Shown here: positions 29,988 to 40,036 of the stretch, piece after piece
How positions within the stretch are numbered: the stretch's first letter is position 1
Layout of the letters: each line of letters begins with the position of its first letter
Program-made: the position numbers and the translations under genes
Notes under the pieces: generated by a model
Database searches by the model: none
Told to the model about the DNA's origin: nothing
What the model saw: the letters and a program-made list of their open reading frames with translations, nothing else
Source: Bradyrhizobium sp. Ce-3
Lineage (GTDB): Bacteria > Pseudomonadota > Alphaproteobacteria > Rhizobiales > Xanthobacteraceae
Direction: 5' to 3'
DNA length: 64,000 nt
NCBI RefSeq assembly: GCF_022835695.1
Contig: NZ_BQUV01000010.1
Coordinates: 62,001 to 126,000, forward strand

Positions 29988-31600
29988 GGCCGCGCCACCG
30001 AGAACTGCATGCGCTGCGGGGTCCGCCCTTCGGCCTCGCGGCAGATCGCAAGCACCTCCGACAGCACCGTCCGTGTATCGCGCGGATCGATCACGCCGTC
30101 GTCTAGCACGCGGGCGCTGGTCGAGAATACGTCCATCTGGCCGTCGAATACGCCGGTGATCTGCGCCTTCATCGCCTCCAGCTTCTCCTTCTCGATCGGC
30201 TTGCCGCGCCGCGCGGCCGCCGCCTCGGTGACGATCGCCATGGTCTCGGCGGCCTGCTCGCCGCCCATCACCGCGGTCTTGGCGTTCGGCCAGGAAAAGC
30301 AGAAGCGCGGATGGAAGCCGCGGCCGCACATGCCGTAATTGCCGGCGCCGAACGACGCCCCGCAATACAGTGTGATCTGCGGCACCGTCGCCGAGGTGAC
30401 CGCCTGGATCATCTTCGAACCGTGCTTGATCATGCCGGCCTCTTCATAGGCCTTGCCCACCATGTAGCCGGTGGTGTTGTTCATATAGAGGATCGGCGTG
30501 CGCGACTGGCAGCAGGCCTGGATGAAATGCGTCGCCTTGTTGGCGCCGGGCACGTCGAGCGGGCCGTTGTTGGTGATGATGCCGATCGCCTGCCCCTCGA
30601 TGCGGGCATGGCCGCACACCGTCGCCGGGCCGTAATTGGCGCCGAACTCCGTGAAATCTGAATCGTCGATGAAGCGCGCGATCGCCTGGCGCATGTCGAC
30701 GGGGCGCTTGTGGTCCATCGGCATGATGCCGAGCAGCTCGTCGGCGGAATAGCGCGGCGGCTTGAACGTGGTCGGTTCGCATTTCGGCCGATCCCAGGGC
30801 AGCTTGGCCATGATCTCACGTGCGATGCGCAGCGCATCACGGTCGTCCTCGGCCAGATAATCGCCAAGGCCGGATATCTGGGTATGCATCTCGGCGCCAC
30901 CGAGCTCCTCCTCGGTCGCGATCTCGCCGGTGGCGGCCTTGAGCAGAGGCGGCCCGGCGAGGAAGGCGCGGGTGCGGCCGCGCACCATCACGATGTAATC
31001 GGAGAGACCGGTCTGGTAGGCGCCGCCCGCGGTGGAAGAGCCATGGGTGACGGTGACGACCGGAAGCCCCGCCGCCGACAGCCGCGCCAGATTGCGAAAA
31101 ATGTTGCCGCCGCGAACGAAGTCCTCGACGCGGTAACGCAGCAGATTGGCGCCGGCGCTCTCGACCAGCTGCACATAGGGCAGCTTGTTCTCCAGCGCGA
31201 GCTCCTGCACCCGCAGCGTCTTGTCGAGGCCGTAGGGTTGCAGCGCGCCGGCGTCGATGCCGGCATCATTGGCGCTGACCATGCAGCGGATGCCGGAGAC
31301 GAAGCCGATGCCGGCGACCAATCCGCCGCCGGGCACGCTCTTCTCCACATCCGGCACGTCGAACATGTAGCCGGCGAGCGTCGACAGTTCGAGGAAGGGC
31401 GAACCGGGATCCAGCACCAGCGCGACGCGCTCGCGCGGCAACAGCTGACCGCGCTTGTGGAAGCGGTCCTTGGCCGCAGCGGAGGCCGCGCGCGTCCGCT
31501 CTTCCAGGGCGCGCATCCGCCCGATCAGCGCCAGCATGCCGTCGCGATTGCCCTGGAACGCGGCGCTGCCGGTGGAGATGGTGTTCTCGATGATGGCCAC
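29984..31600 (-). CDS. Acyl-CoA carboxylase, carboxyltransferase subunit (methylcrotonyl/geranyl-CoA type)
   Basis: Beta subunit, 538 residues, moving CO2 from carboxybiotin to an acyl-CoA. The carboxyltransferase core is intact: GIDAGALQPYGLDKTLRVQE, HGSSTAGGAYQTGLSDY, and the C-terminal half with GASFGAGNYGMCGR. The RxxAFLAGPPLLKAATGE motif recalls AtuC/LiuB proteins of acyclic terpene and leucine catabolism more than PccB. The GTG at 31600 overlaps the stop of the upstream ligase (TAGTG), with GGAG eight bases before; longer in-frame starts read through that gene. It couples to the alpha subunit through an ATGA overlap. Confidence 0.92.
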
Positions 31601-33207
31601 TAGGCGCGCTCCACAAAATATCCGCTGTACTGCTGCCGCAGCTCGACCTTCCGCAGCTTGCCGGTCGCGGTCATCGGCATCTCTTCGAGAATACGCACCA
31701 GCTTCGGCACCTGGAAGCCGCCGAGATGCTTTCGGCAATGTGCCTCGATGCCGGCCTCGTCGGCCACTGCGCCCGGCTTCAGCTTGACGAAGGCGGAGAC
31801 GGCCTCACCCCATTGCGGGTGCGGCAGGCCGACCACGGCGGCGTTCTGCACCGCCGGATGCGCCAGCAGCGTCTCCTCGATCTTGACGGAGGCGACGTTC
31901 TCGCCACCGGACTTGATCATGTCCTTCTTGCGGTCGAGGAACAGCACCTCGCCGTTGCCATCGATCAAAGCGAGGTCGCCGGTATGATGCCAGCCGAACT
32001 TGCGCGCCTCCTCGGTCGACTTCGGGTCCTTGTAGTAGCCCATCATGACGTTTGGCCCGCGATGCACCAGCTCGCCGATCTCGTCCCGCGCTAGCAGGTT
32101 GCCGTTGTCGTCCATGATCGCGGTCTCGTTGACGACAAGCGACTCGCCCCAGTAATTGCCGAAGCGGTCGAGCTGCACTTCCGGCCGCGACATCGTGGTC
32201 GCCGGATACATCTCGGTCTGGCCACTGGTCAGAACGAAGTTCGGACAGAGATCGGCGATGGCGCGCTCGAGCAGCGGCTTGCCCATCGGCGCCATGGTGT
32301 AGATACAGCAGCGCAGGCCGGACAAATCGTATTCGCGCCGGCGCGGATGATCGAGGATCGCCTGATACATCAAGGACAGGCCGACGAACACGGTGAGCTT
32401 GTCGCGGACGATCGCCTCCATGCAGACCACCGGATCGAAGCCGCGCATCAGCGCCATCCGGCCGCCGACCGAGAGATAGCTCAGCAACAACACATGGCCG
32501 GCGCAGTGGAACAGCGGAAACTGCCCGGTGATCCCGTCGTCGCGCGACAACTGCATCTCGATGCAGTTGCTCATCACGGCCATGACCACGGCGAGGTGGC
32601 AATGCATCGCGCCCTTCGGCCGCGAGGTCGTGCCTGACGTATAGATGATCATCGCGAGATCGCGGTCGTTGATCTCGATCTCAGGCTCGATATCGGACTG
32701 CCCCTCCAGCAGGCCGTTGAACTCCTGCAATCCGGTCTTGCCGGCATTTCCGGTCAGGTCGATCGCGATCATCTCCATGCCACGCGCCTCCAGCGCGGCG
32801 CGCCGGTCGGCCTGGGCGTGGAGATTGTCGTCGATGACGGCGAAACGCACCTCGGCATGGCCGAGGATGTAATCCATGTCAGCCGGCCCGAGCATGGTGT
32901 TGATCGGCACCCAGACCAGGCCGGCGCGGTGGATGCCGAACAGCGCTTTGATGAACTCGACGGAGTTGTTGCAGATCGTCGAGATTTTTTCGCCCGGCTT
33001 CAATCCGCGTTGCACCAGATGATTGGCGAAACGGTTGGCGTCGCGCTCGAGCTCGGTGAAGCGGACCTGCCTGTTGCCGTCGGTCAGCGCGACACGATCC
33101 GGAAACCGCCGCGCGGCGCGCTTCAGCAGGTCACCGATCGCGACCCGCCCGATGCGGCCCGGCCCGGTGACGCCACCGGTTGCTGCGAGATTGTCCATCG
33201 TCATCAT
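31600..33207 (-). CDS. AMP-dependent acyl-CoA synthetase / ligase
   Basis: ANL-superfamily ligase, 535 residues. The phosphate-binding signature reads YTSGTTSRPKG (Ser replaces the usual Gly after TT), followed by GQTEMYP and PMTATGKLRK with the catalytic lysine. It probably activates the acid later handled by the carboxylase, since its stop overlaps the carboxyltransferase start. Three candidate ATGs (33207, 33204, 33198) follow GAGGAC; a start at 33267 would lie inside a family A repeat and add 20 residues translated from repeat DNA, so it is rejected. Confidence 0.92.
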   Translation of the reverse strand: MMTMDNLAATGGVTGPGRIGRVAIGDLLKRAARRFPDRVALTDGNRQVRFTELERDANRFANHLVQRGLKPGEKISTICNNSVEFIKALFGIHRAGLVWVPINTMLGPADMDYILGHAEVRFAVIDDNLHAQADRRAALEARGMEMIAIDLTGNAGKTGLQEFNGLLEGQSDIEPEIEINDRDLAMIIYTSGTTSRPKGAMHCHLAVVMAVMSNCIEMQLSRDDGITGQFPLFHCAGHVLLLSYLSVGGRMALMRGFDPVVCMEAIVRDKLTVFVGLSLMYQAILDHPRRREYDLSGLRCCIYTMAPMGKPLLERAIADLCPNFVLTSGQTEMYPATTMSRPEVQLDRFGNYWGESLVVNETAIMDDNGNLLARDEIGELVHRGPNVMMGYYKDPKSTEEARKFGWHHTGDLALIDGNGEVLFLDRKKDMIKSGGENVASVKIEETLLAHPAVQNAAVVGLPHPQWGEAVSAFVKLKPGAVADEAGIEAHCRKHLGGFQVPKLVRILEEMPMTATGKLRKVELRQQYSGYFVERA

Positions 33208-33220
33208 GTCCTCGTCTCTC

Positions 33221-33316
33221 GTCATTCCGGGGCAGCCCGTAGGGCTGAGCCCGGAATCCATAACCACGATCGTGAGTATGGATTCCGGGTTCGCGCTCCG
33301 CGCGCCCCGGAATGAC
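33221..33316. repeat. Dispersed inverted repeat, family A, copy 2
   Basis: Outer arms GTCATTCCGGGG / CCCCGGAATGAC and inner arms CCCGGAATCCAT / ATGGATTCCGGG. It fills the whole gap between the BKACE gene and the ligase gene in the same operon, starting 14 bases before the ligase ATG and ending two bases before the BKACE stop codon. Confidence 0.8.
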
Positions 33317-33318
33317 GG

Positions 33319-34185
33319 TCAGTGTCTCGTTCCAAAAATCTGCCGAGCTTCGGCCGGGCTCGCGATCTCGCGTCCCGCACGCCGCGCGCAGGCGGCGAGG
33401 CCTTCGACGAGCTGCCCGTTCGACGTCACCTTGGTGCCATCACCGAGATAGAACGTGTCCTCCAGCCCGCTGCGCAGGTGGCCGCCGAGGTCGGCGGCGC
33501 GCTGGTGCAGCGGCCAAATCTCGGCGCGGCCGATCGCAGTGACCTGCCAATGCGCCTCCGGCGCCTTCAGCTTGAGGAGGATCGGCAGCAGCTCCGGATC
33601 GGCCGGCATGCCCGAGGCAACGCCCATGACGAAATTGTATTCGAGCGGGCCGGAATACATACCGGTCTGCCGGTACATCCCGACGCAGCGCACGATGCCG
33701 ACATCGAAGCACTCGAATTCGGGGATCGTGCCGGCCGCCTTCATCACGTCGAGATAGTCCTGCACTTTCTCGACCGCGTTATCGAACATCATCGGCGGCC
33801 AGGCCCAGGTGTTGTCGGCCTTGACCTTGAGATAATTCAGCGAACCTGCATTGCAGGCGGCGATCTCGGGCTTTGTCTCGCGCACGCAATCGAGGGCACC
33901 CTGGTAATTCGGGCCCGAGGTGCCGGTGGTGTGGTTGATGATCACGCCGGGGCAAGCCTCGCGGATCGCCTGCTGGATCTCCTTGCTGACGTTGACCTCC
34001 CATGACGGCAGGTGGCCCTTGTTCAGCTCCTGCTGACGCAGATGGATGTGCATGATGCTGGCGCCGGCGTTGAACGCGGCCCTGGCCTCGCGCGCCATCT
34101 GTTCCGGCGTCACCGGAACGTTGTGCTGCTTCGGGTCGGTCAGCACGCCGTTCAGCGCGCAGGTGATGACAGCCTTGTCGCTCAT
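33319..34185 (-). CDS. BKACE family beta-keto acid cleavage enzyme
   Basis: 288 residues, the DUF849 (3-keto-5-aminohexanoate cleavage, Kce) family. These Zn-dependent TIM barrels condense a beta-keto acid with acetyl-CoA to give acetoacetate and a new acyl-CoA. The zinc histidine pair is visible in IMHIHLR (about residues 45-51), with the opening ITCALNGVLTDP and the segment NHTTGTSGP. The ATG at 34185 (MSDKAVITC) fits the family start; 16 extra upstream codons are unlike family members. First gene of the minus-strand operon ahead of ligase and carboxylase. Its keto-acid substrate is not determined. Confidence 0.9.
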   Translation of the reverse strand: MSDKAVITCALNGVLTDPKQHNVPVTPEQMAREARAAFNAGASIMHIHLRQQELNKGHLPSWEVNVSKEIQQAIREACPGVIINHTTGTSGPNYQGALDCVRETKPEIAACNAGSLNYLKVKADNTWAWPPMMFDNAVEKVQDYLDVMKAAGTIPEFECFDVGIVRCVGMYRQTGMYSGPLEYNFVMGVASGMPADPELLPILLKLKAPEAHWQVTAIGRAEIWPLHQRAADLGGHLRSGLEDTFYLGDGTKVTSNGQLVEGLAACARRAGREIASPAEARQIFGTRH

Positions 34186-34203
34186 GGGTTTCGTGTCCAC
34201 TGT

Positions 34204-34221
34204 GCAGTGCACATGCACTGC
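34204..34221. promoter_or_regulatory. Palindromic operator candidate in divergent promoter
   Basis: GCAGTGCA-CA-TGCACTGC, perfect 8-base arms with a two-base gap, in the 215-base spacer between the BKACE operon and the divergent binding-protein gene. Size and symmetry fit a TetR- or GntR-type dimer. It lies 19 bases before the BKACE start, so it would mainly block that operon. Confidence 0.45.
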
Positions 34222-34400
34222 TGATGTTACCATGATGAGAACTTTGCCTTCGCGCCATCTTGCGTTGACTGGCTAAGTCAATGCGCTCGCGCCGTAATTC
34301 GCCGCCAGCCGGTTAACACAAGACGAGAGGCCCGCGTGACGCATAGCCTTGCTTGCCAAGCAGAAGCGGCGCAGCAAGCCGGCATCACGGGGAGAACGTC

Positions 34401-35624
34401 ATGGTCTCGATCAACCGGCGCACCTGGCTCACCGGCGCAGCAGGCGCGGGGCTGGCCGCGGTCGGTGGCCTTAGGCCATCGCTCGCCGACGACACGCCCG
34501 GCGTCACCGCGACCGAGATCAGGATCGGCAGCACCACCTCGCTGAGCGGCCCGGTGTCCGCGCTCGGCGTGCAGGCGCGCTGCCAGGAAGCCTATTTCAA
34601 GATGCTGAACGAGCAGGGCGGCATCGCCGGCCGGCAGATCAAGTATATCTATTACGACGACGCGTTCAATCCGGCGAAGACGGTTGAGCAGGTGCGCCGC
34701 CTGATCGAGAGCGACAATGTCGCCTTCCTGTTCAACATGCTCGGCACCGCGCCGAACTCATCGGTCGTCAAATACATCAACGCCGCCAAGGTGCCGCATC
34801 TGTTCCTGTCGGTGAACGGCGACAAATGGGGCGACTACAAGAGCTATCCATGGACCATGGGCTTTGCGCCGAGCGCGCGTACCGAGGCGCAGGTGTTCGT
34901 CAAGTATGCGCTGGGCCAGAACAAGGACGCGAAGTTCGCGGTGCTCTACCAGAATGACGATCTCGGCAAGGATTTCGTCGCCGGCGCCAAGGACGTGCTG
35001 GGCGAGCGGTTTGCGACATCGGCGGTGGTCGCCTCGCACGAGGTCACCGATCCGACGATCGATTCCCAGATCGTCGCGCTGCGCGGCGCCAATCCCGACG
35101 TGCTGATCTCCGGCAGTACGGCAAAGTTCTGCGCGCAGTCGATCCGCAAGATCTACGAGCTCGGCTGGAAGCCGATGCATTTCATTGCGAGTGGCGCAGC
35201 CTCGATCTCTTCGACCATTGCGCCGGTCGGGCTCGACAAGTCGCAGGGCACGATTTCATCGGCCTATGTCAAGGACGTCGCCGATCCGGCGTGGGCCAAC
35301 GACCCCGTCGTCAAGGATTTCCTCGCCTTCATGGCGAAGTACTTCCCCGACGGCAATCCGAAGGAGGGTTACAGCCTCTACGCCTACACGGTGGCGCAGG
35401 TACTCAAGATCGTGCTCGAGCAGTGCAAGGGCAATTTCAGCCGCGACAACATCATGGCGCAGGCCAACAACCTGAAAGACGTCGAAGTGCCGACGCTGCT
35501 GCCCGGCATCAAGGTCAACACCAGCCCGACCAACCATCACCCGCTGCAACAGCTGCAGCTGCAACGGATCGAAGGGCCCGGCTGGCTGCGGTTCGGCGAG
35601 GTGATTCAGGGCGCGAATTTGTGA
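34401..35624 (+). CDS. LivK-type ABC substrate-binding protein with Tat-like signal
   Basis: Periplasmic binding protein, 407 residues, type I fold. The N-terminus INRRTWLTGAAGAGLAA has twin arginines before a hydrophobic stretch, suggesting export by the Tat system, unlike the Sec signals of the other two LivK-type proteins in this window. The core IRIGSTTSLSGPVSALGVQA and GGIAGRQIKYIYYDD matches the branched-chain amino acid/aromatic acid binding group. The ATG follows GGGGAG. Divergent from the BKACE operon and without transporter genes of its own, so it must work with a permease encoded elsewhere. Confidence 0.9.
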   Translation: MVSINRRTWLTGAAGAGLAAVGGLRPSLADDTPGVTATEIRIGSTTSLSGPVSALGVQARCQEAYFKMLNEQGGIAGRQIKYIYYDDAFNPAKTVEQVRRLIESDNVAFLFNMLGTAPNSSVVKYINAAKVPHLFLSVNGDKWGDYKSYPWTMGFAPSARTEAQVFVKYALGQNKDAKFAVLYQNDDLGKDFVAGAKDVLGERFATSAVVASHEVTDPTIDSQIVALRGANPDVLISGSTAKFCAQSIRKIYELGWKPMHFIASGAASISSTIAPVGLDKSQGTISSAYVKDVADPAWANDPVVKDFLAFMAKYFPDGNPKEGYSLYAYTVAQVLKIVLEQCKGNFSRDNIMAQANNLKDVEVPTLLPGIKVNTSPTNHHPLQQLQLQRIEGPGWLRFGEVIQGANL

Positions 35625-35642
35625 GCGGGGAACAAACCCAGG

Positions 35643-35761
35643 CGTCGTCCCGGCGAAGGCCGGGACCTATAACCACAGCCGTTCATTGCTTCACGAGATC
35701 TCTGCCATCTCGTGCCACAGATAGATCACGCGGCATGGGTCCCGGCCTTCGCCGGGACGAC
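35643..35761. repeat. Family B inverted repeat, copy 3
   Basis: Arms GTCGTCCCGGCGAAGGCCGG and GGCCTTCGCCGGGACGAC around a variable centre of about 75 bases. Lies between the convergent binding-protein and AraC genes, ending two bases before the AraC stop codon. Confidence 0.8.
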
Positions 35762-35763
35762 AG

Positions 35764-36600
35764 TTAGGTCAGCGCGCGCTCCTGCCCGGTCCGGTAGATC
35801 GCAAGATCCCGCGAGCCGGAGAAGATCGCGCGCGGCTTCAGGCCGTAGAAGCGGCGGATTGAGTGGCTGAAATGGGTGCTGTCCGGATAGCCGATATCCT
35901 GCGCGAGATGCGCGAGGTTGATGTCCTGGTTGGCGAAGTGCAGCAGATGTCGCGCACGCTTCCAGGCGCGGAAGGAGCGGAACGAGATTCCGGTCTCCTC
36001 CTTGAACAGATGCAGGAAGCGCGAGGGCGACAGCCCGGCCTCGGCGGCGCAGCCGGCCGCGGTCACCGGCTCGCCGGAGAATTGCCCGATGCGGCCGATC
36101 GCGCGCACGACGCGCGGATCGAGCACGCGCTGCGGCAGCGCGTCGCCAAAGCACATGGTGTCGAACTCGGCATTCGGGATCGCGTCGCGGTGCTGCATCT
36201 CGGCCAGCATCGCATAGGCGTTGCGAATCCGATTCGCGAACAGATGTGAGTCGGGCCCTTGCAGACGGCGCGCGACGGCTTCCAGCGTGCCGTCGGGCAC
36301 GCTTTCCGGCTCGATCGCAACGCAGATCGCGGAACGATATTCGCTGGTGATGGTGTGGCGCAGGTTCGGCATCGTCACCGCGAGCTCGCCATGGGATTCG
36401 CGGCCCTCGCTGGTCGACAGATGCAAGCCGTCGCGGATTGCGACATAGATATGGAATGCGCCGGGACAGCGTTCGCGCGGGCGACCGAGCAACCCGGCAT
36501 AGAACACCCGTTCCGGCGTGATCAGCATCCGGTGACCGGACTGCTGCTGGCCGGAGCGGCGAACGGATTCCTTGCACTTCGCGTCCACGATCGCGTCCAT
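35764..36600 (-). CDS. AraC family transcriptional regulator
   Basis: 278 residues. The C-terminal third holds the two helix-turn-helix motifs of AraC proteins: AAEAGLSPSRFLHLFKEETG and LAQDIGYPDSTHFSHSIRRF, followed by YGLKPRAI. The N-terminal part is a variable effector domain and does not identify the ligand. AGGAGGAACCGCC directly before the ATG at 36600 settles the start; a longer in-frame form is rejected. It lies just downstream of the GST and acyl-CoA dehydrogenase genes on the same strand and is a plausible regulator of this catabolic block. Confidence 0.92.
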   Translation of the reverse strand: MDAIVDAKCKESVRRSGQQQSGHRMLITPERVFYAGLLGRPRERCPGAFHIYVAIRDGLHLSTSEGRESHGELAVTMPNLRHTITSEYRSAICVAIEPESVPDGTLEAVARRLQGPDSHLFANRIRNAYAMLAEMQHRDAIPNAEFDTMCFGDALPQRVLDPRVVRAIGRIGQFSGEPVTAAGCAAEAGLSPSRFLHLFKEETGISFRSFRAWKRARHLLHFANQDINLAHLAQDIGYPDSTHFSHSIRRFYGLKPRAIFSGSRDLAIYRTGQERALT

Positions 36601-36716
36601 GGCGGTTCCTCCTCGCGCGGCTCTTTGGGCCGCTGCGGCGGAGCTACCATAGCGCAAATTCGAAGCCTGTCACCGACGCGCTGGATCAATTCAAGGACAC
36701 ATCGACGCTGCCGGGA

Positions 36717-37372
36717 TCAAGGCCGCGTCCGCGGCGCAACGTTCTGTTCCAGCCCGGCTTTTTGCTCCGCCGCTACTGCGCGCCGGTAGCCATCGCGCCG
36801 CTGCAGCCGCGTCCAATAGGCCGCGACATTCGGCCCGAAATCCTTGGCGAGGCCGATATTGCTGGCGAGCCGCAGCGCATAACCGTTGGCGATGTCGGCG
36901 GCGGTGAAGCGTTCCGCGCAGAGGAATTCCGATTTCGCGGCGGCAGCTTCCACCGCGCGCAAGCGGCCCAGGAACCATTTTGCATAATCGCCGGAGACCT
37001 GCGGGTTGCGCCGCTCCTCCGGCTCGAGCTGGCTGTAGCGGAGCACCAATGTCTGCGGAAAGGTCAGCGTCGCATCGGAAAAATACATCCAGTTCAGGAA
37101 CGCACCATAGGCCGGCTCGTCGACGCCGACGACCAAGGGCGACGGGCCATATTTCGTACCGAGGTAATGGCAGATGCCGGAGGACTCCGTCATTTTGGTT
37201 TCGCCGTCGACCATGAACGGGATGGTGCCGAGCGGATTGATGCCGAGATACTCCTTGGCGAACACGCGCGGCGGGAACGGCAGCATCTTCAGCTCATAGG
37301 GCAGCCCGAGCTCCTCCAGCATCCAAAGCGGACGGAACGAGCGCGCAGCGTCGCAGTGATAGAGCGTGATCA

Positions 37373-37373
<1 letters not shown>
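36717..37373 (-). CDS. Glutathione S-transferase family protein
   Basis: 218 residues, the usual GST length. The thioredoxin-like N-terminus (residues 1-78) starts ITLYHCDAARSFRP and carries the glutathione-contact motif MTESSGICHYL; the helical C-terminal domain includes FTAADIANGYAL. The ATG overlaps the stop of the upstream acyl-CoA dehydrogenase gene by one base (TGATG), so it is part of that operon. A GST in an acyl-CoA operon may do maleylpyruvate-type isomerisation or dehalogenation, but the sequence does not say which. Confidence 0.9.
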
Positions 37374-38539
<1,166 letters not shown>

Positions 38540-38551
38540 GGTCTATTCCTC

Positions 38552-38680
38552 GTCATTCTCGGTGCGCAATTGCGCACCTCAGGGCGACCGCCTAGCGGGC
38601 GAGCCCGGAATCCATTTCAAATCGAATCCTGCGGCCCGATGGATTCCGGGCTCGCGCTCCGCGCGCCCCGGACCGACAAT
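38552..38680. repeat. Dispersed inverted repeat, family A, copy 3 (with embedded GTGCGCA hairpin)
   Basis: Inner arms CCCGGAATCCAT / ATGGATTCCGGG are conserved; the left outer arm is altered and carries GGTGCGCAATTGCGCACC, the same palindrome module seen at 17163-17200 and in the repeat at 27841-27982. It separates the two acyl-CoA dehydrogenase genes. Confidence 0.75.
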
Positions 38681-38683
38681 GGA

Positions 38684-39820
38684 TCACAACCCCATCTGCC
38701 TTGACGCGAGATCCTTCATGATCTCCTCGGTGCCGCCGCCGATGGCGTTGACCTTGACCTCGCGGTAGATGCGCTCGACCTTGACGCCGCGCATGAAGCC
38801 GGCGCCACCGAAGATCTGCACCGCCTCGGAGGCGCAATGCGCCATGGTCTGCGTCGCCTGGTTCTTCATCATGCAGATCTCGGCGACCGGACTTTCGCCC
38901 TGGCCGAGCCGCCATGCCAGCATTTCCAGCATCGCCTGCGAGGCCGCGACCTTCTGCGCCATGTCGACGATCTTGTGTCTGATCACCTGATGCTGCGCGA
39001 TCGGTTTGCCGAAGGTCTTGCGCTCCTTGGCATAGGCGATCGCCTCGTCGAGGCAGACCCGCGCATAGGCGGTGCAGCCCGCCGCCATGCCCATGCGCTC
39101 GCTGTTGAAGTTCTGCATGATGATCTTGAAGCCCTGGCCCTCCTCCCCGATCAAATTCTCGACCGGCACGCGGCATTCGTCGAAATGCAAGGTCGCGGTA
39201 TCCGACGCCCACCAGCCCATCTTCTTCAGCTTGGTGCGGGACAGGCCCGGCGTGTTGCCCTCAACGAGCAGCAGGCTGACGCCGCCGGGGCCCTCGCCGC
39301 CGGTGCGGACCGCGACCGTCAGGTAGTCGGCGCGCATCCCCGAGGTGATGAAGGTCTTCTCGCCGCTGACGACGTAATGGTCGCCGTCGCGCCGCGCCTT
39401 GGTACGCAGATTCGCGACGTCGGAGCCGCCGCTCGGCTCGGTGATCGCGAGCGCGGAGATCTTCTTGCCGGCAAGCACCTCCGGCAGCACCCGCGCCTTG
39501 ACCTCGGGCCGCGCGGCACGGGCGATCGGCGGCGACCCGATGGTGTGGCTCATCAGGCTCGAGGAGACGCCACCGGCGCCGGCGCGCGCCAGCTCCTGCG
39601 AGGCCACGATCTTCATGAACTGGTCGGCGGCGATCCCGCCATATTCCTCGGGGAAGCCGAGCCCAAGCAACCCGATCTCTGACGCCTTGGCATAGAGCTC
39701 GCGCGGAAACTCGCCCTCCTCGTCCCATTGATGGGCATAAGGCTCGATTTCCCTGGCCACAAAGCGCCGCATCACCTCGCGAAAGGCCTCATGCTCGCCG
39801 GTGTAGAACGGGTTTGCCAT
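38684..39820 (-). CDS. Acyl-CoA dehydrogenase
   Basis: 378 residues. FAD/substrate motifs LAITEPSGGSDVAN and VSGEKTFITSGMRADY, and the C-terminal VERIYREVKVNAIGGGTEEI. As in its neighbour, the MCAD-type glutamate position is glycine; the segment CLDEAIAYAKERKTFG has an acidic pair near the place used by isovaleryl-/long-chain-type enzymes, so the catalytic base may be there. ATG at 39820 is preferred, seven bases after GGAG; an ATG two codons upstream is too close to it. Divergent from an acyl-CoA ligase gene. Confidence 0.92.
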   Translation of the reverse strand: MANPFYTGEHEAFREVMRRFVAREIEPYAHQWDEEGEFPRELYAKASEIGLLGLGFPEEYGGIAADQFMKIVASQELARAGAGGVSSSLMSHTIGSPPIARAARPEVKARVLPEVLAGKKISALAITEPSGGSDVANLRTKARRDGDHYVVSGEKTFITSGMRADYLTVAVRTGGEGPGGVSLLLVEGNTPGLSRTKLKKMGWWASDTATLHFDECRVPVENLIGEEGQGFKIIMQNFNSERMGMAAGCTAYARVCLDEAIAYAKERKTFGKPIAQHQVIRHKIVDMAQKVAASQAMLEMLAWRLGQGESPVAEICMMKNQATQTMAHCASEAVQIFGGAGFMRGVKVERIYREVKVNAIGGGTEEIMKDLASRQMGL

Positions 39821-40036
39821 CCGCATGCTCCATTGATTCTCGCGCCCGACGATGTCCGGATTTCTCCCGGTTCACTTGCGTCGAGTGGCTGTCGGCCGGA
39901 CCGGGTCTCGGGGTAGACTATTGGCCAGCCAGTAAACGCAAGACAGTATCCCGATACGCCCCCTCCACTGCCAATTCATGGCATCAATCGAGCCGGGAAC
40001 AGGCGGCGCAAGACCACCGTTCCGGAGGAGGGACAT
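39821..40036. promoter_or_regulatory. Divergent promoter region of dehydrogenase operon and ligase gene
   Basis: 216 non-coding bases between divergently transcribed genes that likely belong to the same pathway. It should hold two promoters. Only a small TATC-CC-GATA inverted repeat (about 39948-39957) was noticed. GGAGGAGGG precedes the ligase GTG. Confidence 0.4.
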
